NCBI RefSeq assembly: GCF_932526225.1
Contig: NC_064046.1
Location: 3,288,001-3,348,000 of the forward strand
Origin: Nematostella vectensis
Taxonomy: Eukaryota; Cnidaria; Anthozoa; Actiniaria; Edwardsiidae
Reading direction: 5' to 3'
DNA length: 60,000 nucleotides
Shown: positions 39,116 through 49,886 of the stretch, in pieces
Position numbering within the stretch: the stretch's first letter is position 1
Layout: each line of letters begins with the position of its first letter
Translations under genes and position numbers: made by a program
The notes under the pieces: model-generated
The model's database searches: none
What the model was told of the DNA's origin: nothing
The model's input: only the letters and a program-made list of their open reading frames with translations

Positions 39116-39124
<9 letters not shown>
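38715..39124. mobile_element. Non-autonomous element with internal tandem repeats, about 410 bp
   Basis: Terminal inverted repeats: the left arm 38715-38750 starts GGGGGACTC and ends AGACGGGGGTGATCGTC. The right arm 39088-39124 is its reverse complement (GACGATCACCCCCGTCT ... GAGAGTCCCCC). The interior holds four to five degenerate units of about 66-73 bp around CCTAAGAGATGGCA and ACCCCCTTAGGAATAGCA. The right terminus continues into a C28 run (39120-39147). No ORF, so it is presumably mobilised in trans. Confidence 0.65.

Positions 39125-39147
<23 letters not shown>
39120..39147 (+). repeat. C28 homopolymer at a transposon terminus
   Basis: Twenty-eight consecutive C's directly continuing the GAGAGTCCCCC terminus of the element to the left. 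Confidence 0.95.
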
Positions 39148-39149
39148 GG

Positions 39150-39451
39150 GCAAAGATATGCATTCCCCTTCTTTGTCAAACTCGCATTTGCCGTATAGTG
39201 TGTGCCGGTCTAACCAAGCCAAGCGTGTATAGCCTTTCACGCACTGGACAGCTGAATAGCTTTGTGGTAGGCTCTTCCTCGTTGCTGACTGCGGGTTCTG
39301 GCTCAGCGGCGTTCGCCCTGCGCTCGACAGCACGCTTGATGTCATCGAATTCACCGTCACTGAACGAGCCCGGAAACGTTGAAATCGATTGGTCAGGATG
39401 CGGCTTGAAGGCTCTCTCTCCTCTTCCCCTCCCACTCCCCTCGTTTTTCAT
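39150..39451 (-). pseudogene. Frameshifted fragment of a C2H2 zinc-finger protein
   Basis: Read on the minus strand, one frame gives an acidic linker ending EEEPTTKLFSCPV. The other frame continues QCVKGYTRL...WLDRHTLYGKCEF. Joined conceptually, the pattern is Cys-Pro ... Cys-Val-Lys-x-Tyr ... Leu-Asp-Arg-His ... Gly-x-Cys, the layout of the Cys/His finger found in many transposon-associated proteins of invertebrates. The two halves lie in different frames with the break at about 39250, so the copy is broken. The downstream end runs into the C28 run. It could alternatively be a chance resemblance. Confidence 0.4.
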
Positions 39452-39784
39452 TTTTGCTCAAATCCAAGATGGTGGCTATAATACACCGGGTAAACGACCC
39501 CCCCCCCCTTCTTCTCAAATATTATTCTTTTTTTCAAATGGTACCTATGGTTGAGCAAGCCACACCTTCCCCCCTCCTCAGTCCTCTGGTCCTATGATCT
39601 CCTGCCTGAGACTTTTTCAAAGTAAAGAAGCGCTTATAGAGAGTAATTACCTGCTTGCAATAAGCGTTTACTGCACCTTACGCGCAATGATAGAATCCTG
39701 CGTTGTCTTGCTTGTAGTATGCCGCCGGTAAAGTGAATAGTGAAAGCGATTTTTTTACTGGTTAACAAGCCAATCGATTGGCCA
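39452..39784. other. Inverted-repeat spacer, part 2, no gene
   Basis: Short C-rich and T-rich tracts; nothing recognised. Confidence 0.4.
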
Positions 39785-39831
39785 GGACAAAATTTGGACG
39801 GCTGTTTATCCCGGCCAGACAAATTTTGTCC
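39785..39831. repeat. Perfect 12-bp hairpin
   Basis: GGACAAAATTTG at 39785-39796 and its exact complement CAAATTTTGTCC at 39820-39831 with a 23-base loop. Possibly a remnant of a palindromic transposon end. Confidence 0.75.
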
Positions 39832-39892
39832 TCCTAGTGCGATTAGGCCCTAAGTTAACGCGCGAAAAAATGAAAACAGAAAAGTAACCTCA

Positions 39893-40110
39893 AAATTTAC
39901 CTAGGAAGCTTTTTTTGGACATATGCTCCCTGACAAGAATGGAATTTTTTTGGTAGTATTGAAAACAATGGTAAAAAGCATCAACTGTTACTTTTTCTTA
40001 CTTTCTTTTTATAACTCAATTTACCTGGGAAATGGAAATTGGTTGGTTATATCATAAACAATAGTAGAAAAGCTTCAACTGTTATTTTTTCTTGATTTCT
40101 TTGTATGAAC
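39893..40110 (+). repeat. Imperfect tandem duplication, about 105 bp
   Basis: AATTTACCTAGGAAG ... AAACAATGGTAAAAAGCATC, then AACTGTTACTTTTTCTT, is repeated from about 40018 as AATTTACCTGGGAAA ... AAACAATAGTAGAAAAGCTTC, then AACTGTTATTTTTTCTT. Diverged copies with no coding signal. Confidence 0.75.
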
Positions 40111-40532
40111 GCTTGTTGAATAAATTAACTCCTCGAATTTGCATAACAACACGACAGCAGAAGATGGTACGCGTTTCTAGTCCACGAAAGTAGGGAACTA
40201 AAGAAAATATTATAATGCTTATAGAACGAAGGATGGATAGAAATAAATATAGGACGATTTAAGAATAACTTTCGTGGGAAAAAGTTTGGAGATGCTCATG
40301 GAGCGGAAGAATAAAGAACCGGAAGTTTTTAGTGCCGATAATAATTATCATGCATGCGGATTGTACTTTAAAATGTTATGAAAATATAATCTTGAAAAGC
40401 ATATAAACACCAGAGAGACGAGAATATTTGATCAAATACCAGTATTTTCAAGAATTATATTGCATCCTTTTTTGGGGGGGAGTTTTAATTGTTATTTATA
40501 AGTTTTTGGTAGCGAGGCATTAAAAAGTGAGT

Positions 40533-41093
40533 GTCGGCATTTGTTTATAATTAGGGTCAAGTGGGGGTCATATTTAGGCTCGTAAAAAAGTCGGATTTTA
40601 TTTGCCCCTAAATTTTATTTCACATATCAAAAGTAGAAATGATGCTCTTTTCGATGAATGCAAACATTTTTGCTAAATCCACATCTCATCGGCGATATTA
40701 CACGATTATTTCAAGGCTTTTCAAATTCATCTAAAAACATAAAATAAAATAAAATCTCGTAAAATAATAAGGTGCTGACAGAACAGCTTATCTTTCAGCC
40801 TGGGAGTTCCTTATTATCCATTCTTTAGGTTTATATAAGCTGCAGTTGTTTTATCACGCGTTGCGAACCGGTTTTTAGTCTTTTTCTAACAACCACGAAA
40901 TTGTATCAAATCCGGGTGCGGGAGACGAAAAATTACTTTTCGGCTTCTATCGCCAAAAATATTTATCCAAATTGCTTCAAACTTTCACAGGACGCCATGG
41001 TCAACCATACCTATTACCAGTTTAATTTTGAGCTAGGGCACCCAAACTTCATTTTTCCGAGAAATCTCGACGAACTCAGACCGCTGGTCTTAA
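40533..41093 (-). repeat. Long inverted repeat, right arm (561 bp)
   Basis: Reverse complement of 37055-37615. Inner end GTCGGCATTTGTTTAT, outer end CTCAGACCGCTGGTCTTAA. Both outer ends finish in TTAA, the target site of piggyBac-type elements, but the adjoining GACCAGCGG does not match the usual piggyBac terminus and there is no transposase in the 2917-bp spacer. Could be a foldback element, or two separately inserted copies in opposite orientation. Confidence 0.88.
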
Positions 41094-41524
41094 AAACTTG
41101 GCCTTACATAGCTGCTGTTGTTCCAAACATTTTAGGGATCTTTATTGTAATAATTTTTTTAGTCAAAATACGCTGAGGTCAGAACAAACCACGTTGTAGT
41201 TTTGCGTAAGATTTCAATATATCTTATTTCTAAATATCTAAAATGGTTGGCACAACACTACTCTGAACCCCTTGAACAAAGCAAGAGACCATGAAAAAGG
41301 ATATTTTTTTCAATCTTGGGTAGTATTTTTAGAATTTGCTATTGTGATGAGAGCGTAAATGTATTCTATAAGAAAACTCCTTTCTATATCTTTGTTGCCG
41401 TTTATGTTTTACCTTTCCAACTCTTTTGATAGTTAATCTTAAATTTTAAATGTACTAACCGCCTTTGAATAAATTAGCACGCAATATTTCGTGCGTCAAA
41501 GTGTATTCTGTCCATGTTTATTGT

Positions 41525-41599
41525 CATCCTCGTTCCAAGGGTCCCACCTTCCCCTACCCCCAGGGGGAAACAAGGGGGAGACCCTGGGAACGAGGATGG
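41525..41599. mobile_element. Short palindromic repeat with GGGTC/CCTCGTTCC arms
   Basis: CATCCTCGTTCC-AAGGGTC at 41525-41543 and GACCCTGGGAACGAGGATG at 41580-41598 form a near-perfect hairpin around a C/G-rich loop. CCTGGGAACGAGG is, from memory, a common interspersed motif of anthozoan genomes; that statement is recollection, not seen here. Confidence 0.55.
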
Positions 41600-42655
41600 T
41601 TTATTGTTTGCAAACTATCGCAATCAACACATCTTCAGCTGAAACAAGTTTTTTTTCACATTATACATCCTCGGGGACCCAGGGAGTCGCGGAGATCGGG
41701 CACACAGCGAGCGTGGCGCGAGAAAGAAACAGGCAGGATGTACATTATATGGATTTATAGAAAATCACCCATTCAAATAAAGTTTGACTCGATAATCTAT
41801 GTGTCGTAACCCGCAGTGTTTCATGGGTAACGTACAAATGCCTGATGAACCATGGTATCTGACTACAGCCACAAAGACATAAACAAGAATCTACTATAAC
41901 TTTCCAAAGCTTTCTACTGTCTATTTTTCCCCTGCTAAAGCGGTCAGAAAATACGTTTATTGGATAAAAGTAACCCCTTTTTGAGACAATTGTGATACTA
42001 CAAGAAAAGTTCTTATTCGAGTTGTTGCAAAAATTTGCTCTGTTAAACGTATAATAATAATAATAATAATAATCTAGAGGTACCACTATATTATATTTTT
42101 TATATATTTGGCTAATTCCTGTCCAGTTGTAATATCCAGGCGCGTAGTCAAAGATATATTCACAAGAGAGAAAGCTCTATTAATTAAGCCCCTAAAATCC
42201 CCCTCCTTAGAGCCAAAAATTTCAAATAAGCCCGCTTTCGCCCTAGTCCCTCTAGCTAGCCTGCGTGCATCCGGTTTAAAATTCTTATTGTATAAAAAAA
42301 GTAAACGTAACACATCTCCAAGAGAGTGCTTGTGATGTAACAACATCAAACAGCATTATAAATGCACTAATGCATCTGAAACTTTTAGGGGTCAAAAATA
42401 CCTGGTGTCAACAACAGGAAAAAGAGATTTTACTAAAATGATTCCTTTCTCTCTAGTAAGCCGCCATAAGTCCCCTCATACCAACTAATCACTGCGACGA
42501 TAAGATATCTTACGAAAAAGAATCCAGTCTAAGGTCTGGAGCATGTATATATACATCTACTTGTGTTAATTAAGTCCGCCCCCACAATACCCCCATACTA
42601 TCCTACATGGCCACAAAGTTCGCTGAAACGACTCCGAGATGCAATAACAGCATCC
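41600..42655. other. Repeat-like non-coding region
   Basis: Contains an (ATA)n microsatellite at about 42051-42074. A stretch at 42100-42340 is open on both strands; its context looks like transposon debris, but I cannot assign it. Confidence 0.35.
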
Positions 42656-42805
42656 CCCATAAAATGCGTGTAAAAAATCGTGAAAGAGACAAGAGTGGCG
42701 AGACACCCATAAAGTGCGTGTAAAAAATCATGAAAGAGACAAGAGTGGCGAGACACCCATAAAGTGCGTGTAAAAAATCGTGAAAGAGACAAGAGTGGCG
42801 AGACA
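42656..42805 (+). repeat. Three tandem copies of a 50-bp unit
   Basis: CCCATAAA(A/G)TGCGTGTAAA, then AAATC(G/A)TGAAAGAGAC, then AAGAGTGGCGAGACA, repeated three times at 42656, 42706 and 42756 with only two variable sites. It creates a repetitive minus-strand ORF that is not a gene. Confidence 0.92.
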
Positions 42806-42823
42806 AAGTACAGCGCACTAAAC

Positions 42824-42990
42824 AGAGCCGTAGCAGGCCTGCAACGTAAGATTAGGGGGTGGGGGGACCATACAGAAAAATTGAGAAAAATATTGGAGGC
42901 ACAGCCACCCCCATTACGGGTTATTCCCTTATAATCGCTGAATATATTTGGGGGCATAGCCCTCAGTGCCCCACCCCCTGCTAGGGCCCT
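42824..42990 (-). mobile_element. Short dispersed repeat (MITE-like), copy 2
   Basis: On the minus strand it begins CAGGGCCCTAGCAGGGGG and ends GCAGGCCTGCTACGGCTCT, matching both ends of 29184-29324; the interior is diverged but shares ATTATAAGG and C-rich runs. It directly abuts the three-copy 50-bp repeat. Confidence 0.55.
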
Positions 42991-43753
42991 GGACTTAAAG
43001 CCGCGTTGTCACCAGTTTACTTCCAGTCGATTACGTAGCAATCTCCGATGATTTTTTAAGGAAAACGCGAAAAATATTTCAAAATATTAAAAGCAGTGTG
43101 TCTATTGGAAGTTTCTTTGAAGTTGTGATCGATAATTTAGAGCGGATGGCCTGTTATATATCTCTGATTTTAATAGATTCTTTTGTCTTTTAACGGTTGA
43201 GGTTTCCGTCGGACCTCCGGAAGTGAAAGGGTGATAATGCGGCTTTAATCAGATGGGGATAGGGCAAAGGTGGAAGCAATCTCAAAGTACGCTGTGTCCG
43301 CGAACGTGCTTAGATGACAATAGCATCACACCAAGAGAGAGAGAGCGAGGAATGGACCTTTCACCCCTCACCCTTGGCAGCCGTCCACATGATATGCGAT
43401 ACGCAGAATGTGTTTGAATCAGATTAGCATATCAGTCAATCTTGTTTTAAAAACTGTCGTTTTTCTAGCTCGCTCGGTCATTTCTTTATTAGGATCTACA
43501 TACCATATTTGGGAGTCCCGCTTCAATCAATTTTTTGCTTTTTTATCGCTCTGGAACTTTGTAAGTCGAGAATTTCCAAGTAAACTTGCAGGAATTCGTG
43601 TTTACTACGATTTTGCTGGCAGTCATCTTGGAAATGGAGCCTAGTCCCTATCGTTTTAGAATATCACAGGTCTCCCCCGCGCTCGCCCCAGTCTCTTTTA
43701 GACCATCTAGAAAAACGACAGCTGAAAAACGCAAGACTAGTTCCAGTACTGCG
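42991..43753. other. Intergenic, no feature
   Basis: No recognisable gene. A short (GA)n tract lies at about 43334-43350. Confidence 0.4.
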
Positions 43754-43797
43754 CGGTAAAACCAGCCTTTTTGTTTTGAAATGGCTGGGTTTTACCG
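43754..43797. repeat. Hairpin of CGGTAAAACCAGCC arms
   Basis: CGGTAAAACCAGCC at 43754-43767 pairs with GGCTGGGTTTTACCG at 43783-43797 (one unpaired base), loop 15. Likely a transposon-derived palindrome. Confidence 0.7.
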
Positions 43798-44187
43798 GCG
43801 AACTGTCACATTTTGGCGAATGCTAAGAAAACTAGATCAAACCTAAGGCTAAAATTTTCTATATGAGTGACTCCCTCATTATCAAACAAATCTGTCGTCT
43901 TTTGTACAGTATAGTTTTAATGATGTACAGTAAGTCAAAACAGCGACCGAAGTCAGCCTTTCGTACCTTTACTCGAACGATTCAACACTGAGATTTTGTT
44001 TGTTTTTGCCAGAACACGCATACGTTATTCAAATAATAGTAATATATGTTTATTATTCCCTATTGCAGTTGAGACTGAATTGCAGGGAGAGCGCCAACAA
44101 ACTTACAGTACACACAATAAACAATTAACATATTTTACAGTTACAAAATCGTTTAGTCTTTTGGTTTTTGTCATCTGTGTGCGCCTC

Positions 44188-44225
44188 GTAGTACCCGACC
44201 TAAGACTGTATTTGGCGGGTACTAC
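44188..44225. repeat. Perfect 10-bp hairpin GTAGTACCCG
   Basis: GTAGTACCCG at 44188-44197 and CGGGTACTAC at 44216-44225 with an 18-base loop. Function unknown; the surrounding ORFs show no family features. Confidence 0.65.
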
Positions 44226-45695
44226 ACATGTCCTCGAGTCCATCGCCTGTAGGACGGGATGCTCGGGTGGAAGGTTGGCTACATACTGGCGGCATAGATT
44301 ATTGCGGCGCGTCTCAAGAGTCAGGAGACTCTGTCAGCACTGTCCGACAGTCATTGATTGATATGGTTAGCATCAGGAAAACAGGCGCGCACTACCCATC
44401 CCCCCTTCCCTCTCATCCCTCTCCACCCGTGGCTAATACAAGGATTAGTTTGAGCAGCACCAAAATCAGGCGCCAAAAGGTGGGCCATTTTCTTTATTGC
44501 AGTATCGTCAAATTTTGTACTTTTTCATATAATCTACATATTACATAGGCAACCCAATTCTACTCCAAGAATTTTTTTTATCGAGTTTGTACTTTGAACC
44601 GGTCTGACATCATATCATATGGGACGAGGTGGAACGGTTCGCCTCACTCACTTGACTCTTTTTTCTATTTAAACAATTTTAGGCATTTGTATCGTTATAA
44701 TTCCCTTAATCTGCTGTCCTTAAGTGTTTGAGATTTCTTAAATGATTAACGTCGCATAAATGCGTGTTAGAACGAAGAACAATAATAACAAAAAAATGTA
44801 ATTTTGTTATTGTGATCAGGCCTCCTGTTGGTTTGTTACGAGCGTACGTGACCTGGCGTTACCTAATCTTATCTTAGCGTGCATAATCAGCATATGTATA
44901 ATATACGTTCGACAGCGTTGGGCCATAATCTTTACAGACCCCACTGTAAACAAACCTGCACGAGAAAAAAACTACAGCATATGTTTTCATTAAAGCGATA
45001 TAAAAAAAGCTTATTTTAATAAACATGGCTTGGTAAACCAAAATGCATGCTATACATTTTGACATTGAAAGAATGGACAGGTTATCATAGTACTCATTAG
45101 TTCAATTAGCAAGAATTTTTAGGATATCCTGCCTTTTTATTTTCTCTGACAAACATCGCCTAAATATCCAACATAAAATCACCAGCGTCCGCTAATTGTC
45201 AGCATATGATGATAATGGAATATTGAATTTCGTTTTGCGTCAATTACGAGTTCATTTAGGTCGAAAGGTGGAAAAATAGCGAATTTTTATTCCCTTTTTA
45301 TCTTTATAGCCAAATTCGTTGTTGCACGACCTCGCAGAATCCAAATTTCGTTTCTTTGTATGGGAATTGCGCTTAGTCAATCAAACCAGACTTCCCTGAT
45401 GAAACCAAACAATCAAAACCAGACAAACAGCCATCAAAGCTTGTCTTACTACGCGCTATTCCCAAACGAGACATGGATTTTGGATTCGCCGAGGTCGCGC
45501 AACAACAAATTTGGCTGCAATAACAATGAGATAAAGCTTAGAAACACATATTTCTATAACTATATTTTTAGCATAATTATTTAAGTTTCTATAGTGTATA
45601 ATTCCCGAGGGGAAAAGGCATTTCAGCCATGGCTATAGTGCGTTTTTGTGTGTGCAAAATCTAAATTAAAGTGCTATGTTCCTGTTCGCTTTCTC
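44226..45695. other. Intergenic upstream of the first PP1 glycogen-targeting gene
   Basis: AT-rich, with no gene recognised on either strand; overlapping small ORFs have no coherent features. Confidence 0.4.
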
Positions 45696-45738
45696 ATTGG
45701 CTGTTTCCGTGTCTGACGTCATTGTTAGAGCTGAGTCA
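45696..45738 (+). promoter_or_regulatory. Promoter module: inverted CCAAT box, full CRE, AP-1 site
   Basis: ATTGG (inverted CCAAT, NF-Y type) at 45696-45700, the palindromic cAMP-response element TGACGTCA at 45714-45721, and TGAGTCA (AP-1 consensus) at 45732-45738. They lie 263-305 bp upstream of the start codon at 46001. The same ATTGG-then-CRE order and orientation occurs in front of the paralogue at 58456-59079, which argues that the module is functional. Confidence 0.6.
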
Positions 45739-46000
45739 TGAGGGAACGCACGTCGGAGATCGCTGTCAGTTGTTCCTCGATAACAACAGTGGACCAGGCT
45801 AGAGTTTTGCACAGAATGACAGCACAGAAGATGATTTGAGAGCAAATTCTCCGTTCCCTAGCGCCGCTGCTTGTGCAAACCCAGCTTACTGCTCTTAAAC
45901 AGCCTCCGCATCCCAATTCCTTTGCTAGCATCACTCGTAAACGTGGTAGTTTTTGCTGAAGAAAGTTTCGCTTTTGTCTCCAAACCTAAGCATTGTCAAA

Positions 46001-46639
46001 ATGGGCTCTTTTGACGTTCTTGGCAAATTTAAGCCGATGGAAAAACGCGTACAATTTGCAGACTGCTGCGGAAAGGAGTTAACTTCTACAAAAATGATCA
46101 CTCCGAATAACAGTGCAGATAATTTGTTCTCGCTTCAAGAAACAGACGATGAAAAGAGACAGGTTCACAAATTTATAGTTCTGCGGTATCTGAAGTGTCG
46201 CTTCACACCTCCTGGGCAAGGATCAGAGAAAATAATTGCAAAGATTTTGGAGAAGAAAAAAGTGTGTTTGGACAATGTGTTCTGCTCTCAGTTTGTTGTT
46301 CTTGGACTTGTGCGTGTAGTCAATTTAGCGTTCGAGAAGATGATTATTATTCGTTACACGACCGATGAATGGAAGGGTTTCCGTGATATATGGGCAGACT
46401 ATGTCTCTTCGACTCCAGATAAAAGGACGGATAAATATACTTTTAGAATTTCGCTGTGTGCGTCAATGTTTAATGAGAAAAAGCGTTTGCAGTTTGCGAT
46501 ATGTTTCCGTGCAAAAGGCGAAGAATATTGGGACAACAACAACGAAAGAAACTATACAATAGACTGTTGCACAGCAGAGCTCCGAGCGGTATCGAGAATT
46601 CGACTTCAAACCACCAATAAATTCCATTTGGAATGCTGA
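46001..46639 (+). CDS. Protein phosphatase 1 glycogen-targeting regulatory subunit (PPP1R3-like), 212 aa
   Basis: Proteins of this family tether the PP1 catalytic subunit to glycogen, so that glycogen synthase is dephosphorylated and activated and phosphorylase is inactivated. Here the PP1-docking RVxF motif is RVQF at residues 16-19, in the classic context KRVQFAD. A CBM21 domain follows at about 82-186: KKVCLDNV at 87-93, TDEW..F.DIWADYV at 121-135 with the conserved Trp, then YWDNN at 176-180 and NY at 184-185, the glycogen/glycogen-synthase contact signature. Vertebrate relatives are about 280-320 aa; this one is shorter because both ends are trimmed. The start is the ATG in good context (AAAATGG) at 46001; the frame stays open 48 nt upstream but has no ATG there. 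It appears to be a single exon, and AATAAA lies a few bases after the stop. A diverged convergent paralogue lies at 58456-59079. Subtype (R3B/C/D/E) cannot be assigned. Confidence 0.88.
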   Translation: MGSFDVLGKFKPMEKRVQFADCCGKELTSTKMITPNNSADNLFSLQETDDEKRQVHKFIVLRYLKCRFTPPGQGSEKIIAKILEKKKVCLDNVFCSQFVVLGLVRVVNLAFEKMIIIRYTTDEWKGFRDIWADYVSSTPDKRTDKYTFRISLCASMFNEKKRLQFAICFRAKGEEYWDNNNERNYTIDCCTAELRAVSRIRLQTTNKFHLEC

Positions 46640-47458
46640 AAATAAAACCATCAAAGATTGACATGATTCGCCATGTGTCAAACCAGGAAATAAGTTATTA
46701 TATTATTATAATTTATTGAGACATTTAGGTTAAAACTTGTCATGGTTACAGACCTCCAGTGAGAACAATAAGGTCGCAGATGAGACTTTATTTCCGGTTC
46801 AATGATGAATAAGTAGCAAGCCACGAAAATGTACATTTGAAGAAATAGACACAAGCATTGTTTTTTCTGTAAAACCCTGCAAAACACATTTGCACAGACA
46901 CATAGAGTAAATATATACTTTCAGATTGCTAATATAAATTTATATAGAAAGGAGCAAAAGTTTCGAGGAGTAATACGAAACGACGCGGTTCATTTGAAAC
47001 AATAAAAAATAGTTGGATATTGAATAGAAAAGATTATCATGGTATTGGTTCTCTTGTGGGACGGATTACTTGGTAAATTGAGCCATTATATTTTGTTTGT
47101 CATACGCCCTCTTTAAAAAAAAAAAACGGAAGAGAGGATGTCCTTGAAAATTATTTAAGTGGTAACCGGTAGAATTATGGCCCCGGAGGGCTGCAGCATA
47201 AAGCTTAGATCACTCATGAGACAAATACCCGAATATTGCATACTGGTATATCTATCTCCATGTGGATAAAGGTTGGTCACTTACGTTATTTTTATTATGG
47301 GATCCTATTAAAAAGTATTTGGGGGAGCAAATTATTACATGTATTCATGTAAATTGAGAAGAAGTCATATTGGTTGTCCATTAAAATGGAATAGGATCAA
47401 CTATGATTCTTTTGGGCGCGGTTATGGTTGTTATACCGTGCGGCGACAAGGTTGCCTA
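46640..47458. other. 3' flank of the PP1 subunit gene, no further gene
   Basis: AATAAA at about 46641 can serve as poly(A) signal. The rest is AT-rich with no recognisable gene. Confidence 0.5.
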
Positions 47459-47617
47459 TTACCTGTCCTCCTCGTGCCGTGTGGCACATAGGGCCTTCAC
47501 AGTGCTTTTCCACTTTTCCCTGTCTGCTGCTTTTGACCGCACCTCGTCCCAGTTCCTCCACCCCGCCTCGCCTCTCTCCCTTTCCACAGTCCTTTGCCAT
47601 GTTGTTTTGGGTCTTCC
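47459..47617 (-). pseudogene. C-terminal tail of a LINE reverse transcriptase (5'-truncated copy)
   Basis: The minus-strand frame 47617 to 47459 encodes 52 residues and a stop. It begins GRPKTTWQRTVERE, continues with GWRNWDEVRSKAADREKWK, and ends LCATRHEEDR. This is the characteristic terminal segment of non-LTR retrotransposon ORF2 proteins in invertebrates (GRPxxTWxRTV ... AxDRxxW ... LCAxxHEED). Nothing upstream in this frame resembles a reverse transcriptase domain, so the copy is the usual 5'-truncated insertion. The two longer ORFs in the other minus-strand frames are shadows of this segment. Confidence 0.75.
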
Positions 47618-48930
47618 GTATGTTGGGATATGGAATTGGGAACACTAGAAACACAATAAAGTACAAAAATATATTTCATATATTATCCACCCCATCCTTT
47701 TACCACAGAACCATATCACGCAATCGTTTTTTTTTTTTTTTCATTTGTCGTGTGTTATTTGCTTTACAATTGTTACAATTGAGTTGGATTGACATTCCGA
47801 TCTAGAATAGTCTACTTTGATTGAATGAAGTAGGTCGAGTGTTATGCGAAATCACAAATTAAAACTTCACTGGAACGAGGAAAAACAAGCACAGAACACA
47901 CAGCTTTGCCAATTTTACAATCAAATAGGTCATCATAATGTAAATTTCTTACGGTTTTGTTTAGTTTTTAAGAACAGCTTATTGGTGAATATAAAAGCAG
48001 AGGGTACTTGAAATGGTTTAAGCGATAAGCTTTTCAAGTGGCTTGTAAATAAAACCCAATATATGCTTTATGTGTTTCTTGGCAACTCGTGCAAGATACT
48101 AGTCAACGGTCAAAACAGTCCGAAAGATGACCCTTCTAACACTCTCCAAATCTCTCAGAGCAAAAAATGCTTGGAATTGCTTCTCTTTCGTAAAAAAAGC
48201 ATTAGGTAAAGACCATTCAACGCCAGCGCTAGAATGTTGAAAGGAGTTAATTAAGGACAGACTAGCCCTCTATAAATACACCCTTTTTACCGGTACAAAA
48301 CTTTTTATCTGGTAATGTTTTGTCTGTTTTATTATTGTACTCTTTATCTTTGGCTAATTCCAGCTGTGTTTAAAGAAGCACATAAAGTCGTAAGCATTTT
48401 TTTTTTCAACTTGACCTATGTTACGAGATTGATTTACGTCGATGGATCCTACAGAGATTGTGCATATTCAAGAATTCTTAGAGTATAATTACTTATCTTT
48501 TTTACAGCTTACGTAATTTTCCTGTCGTGAATTATAGTATCCTTGCTTCCTATACATATAAAGAAACCTCAAAGCGAGTTTGGCGAATAAGCAAAGCTAT
48601 AATGAAAACCTTAAATTCGTTTGTGATTCTTCAGGCCTACTGGTATTTCTACGGCTAAATTGACCACTATTGACAACCCTACAGGCCCCTAACGTAATGC
48701 ACGAATAAAAACAAACGTTTGATGTAACCTTGCTTTGAGACCCTAAATCTAGGGAGTTACAAACATTAATAAAATTGAAAATGGTCCCGCCGTTATCTTT
48801 GCACATTAGAATAGTTGAATTAACAGTGCTCAATTCCAATTATCTAATTACCGCTCAAAAGGTCTTCCGAAAAATGACCCGTCATTTATGGCGTACGGCG
48901 ATTGCGCGAAGCACCCTCTTTTCATTTCGC
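47618..48930. other. Intergenic, no feature
   Basis: AT-rich with poly-T tracts; no gene recognised on either strand. Confidence 0.4.
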
Positions 48931-49009
48931 CACTAGCTAACATATTTTTTTTTGCCACTAGCTTAACATATTTTTTTTTTGAAAAACTCTGGAAATTTCT
49001 AGTGGCAAA
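48931..49009. repeat. Small direct and inverted repeat of GCCACTAGC
   Basis: GCCACTAGC(T)TAACATATTTTTTTT occurs twice in tandem (48929 and 48954), and TTTGCCACTAG at 48951-48961 is mirrored by CTAGTGGCAAA at 48999-49009. Confidence 0.7.
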
Positions 49010-49886
49010 TGCAAAACAGACTTTTTATATATTACTTAATCTTTCAAATAAAAACCTTTCATGCGCGATGCACGCACATAAAAAAAGAACCATAATTTGT
49101 GACTTAGATAGAGTTGGAAAGGGCTTGTTTTGGTTTCCCAAAAGCTATAGATGAAGTGTGTATCTTTGTGACAAAACAGCTTTACAGGAACAACATAGGA
49201 ATACCAATAAATAAGCGGATTACGTAACTTTTTTAATGGAATGTTAGGCTTTTTAGGTGGGTGTTTTAAGACTTGGAATTTTGCTTCTATTTTCCCCGTT
49301 TTTGTCGTTTTTTATCTATCCATACTCAGAGTTGTTTTGGTTTGATTAGAAAAACTACTATACAAGCTGTAGGTTCGTGTGTGATATTGATATTCGTGAC
49401 GATAGCCTCCTGCCTGCTCTAACTCCATTCCACGCTTCAAGTACACGGAAAGAAGGTGATAAAAAGCACGTTAAGAATATGCCAAGATAGAAAGAAGGGA
49501 GAATCATCTGCAAACTCTTCTTTCACATGCGATAATTGCACACTTATAACAATAGCCGAGTCAGTTAACGATTCTTCCAATATCCATGACTGTTAGCGAT
49601 GCTTCTAAGGTACATTTCTTGCAGACATTTAGGCCTAGTGAAGACGCAGTTCTTTTCGTGTACAAACCAAGGTTTTATAAGGAAAAACGGTGTCAACTAA
49701 TCACTGTTTAATTATTAAACATCTTATTAGAGTGGGCTAGTCCTAAATCAAGGAAATAAGAGAAATATGAATATAAACTAAATAGGATATTACAAGGCCA
49801 ATTTTTGACGCCGTTCTTTTCATGTACCGTTCCAAATGCAAATACATGCAGCGAACGGAGTCGATAGCTTTATCTAGGGTCGATAC
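49010..49886. other. Intergenic, no feature
   Basis: No gene recognised. Confidence 0.35.

Noticed and set aside
36936-41176. Paired ORFs with NYFSASIAKNIYPNCF in both inverted arms
   Set aside because: The frame is shared only because the DNA is duplicated; replacements and a multi-codon mismatch occur in the frame and non-coding parts are equally similar.
42598-42957. 119-aa minus-strand ORF
   Set aside because: Its core is the three-copy 50-bp tandem repeat and its ends lie in a dispersed repeat.
45725-45934. 69-aa minus-strand ORF in the promoter/5' UTR of the first PP1 subunit gene
   Set aside because: Shadow across the regulatory region, with no domain content.
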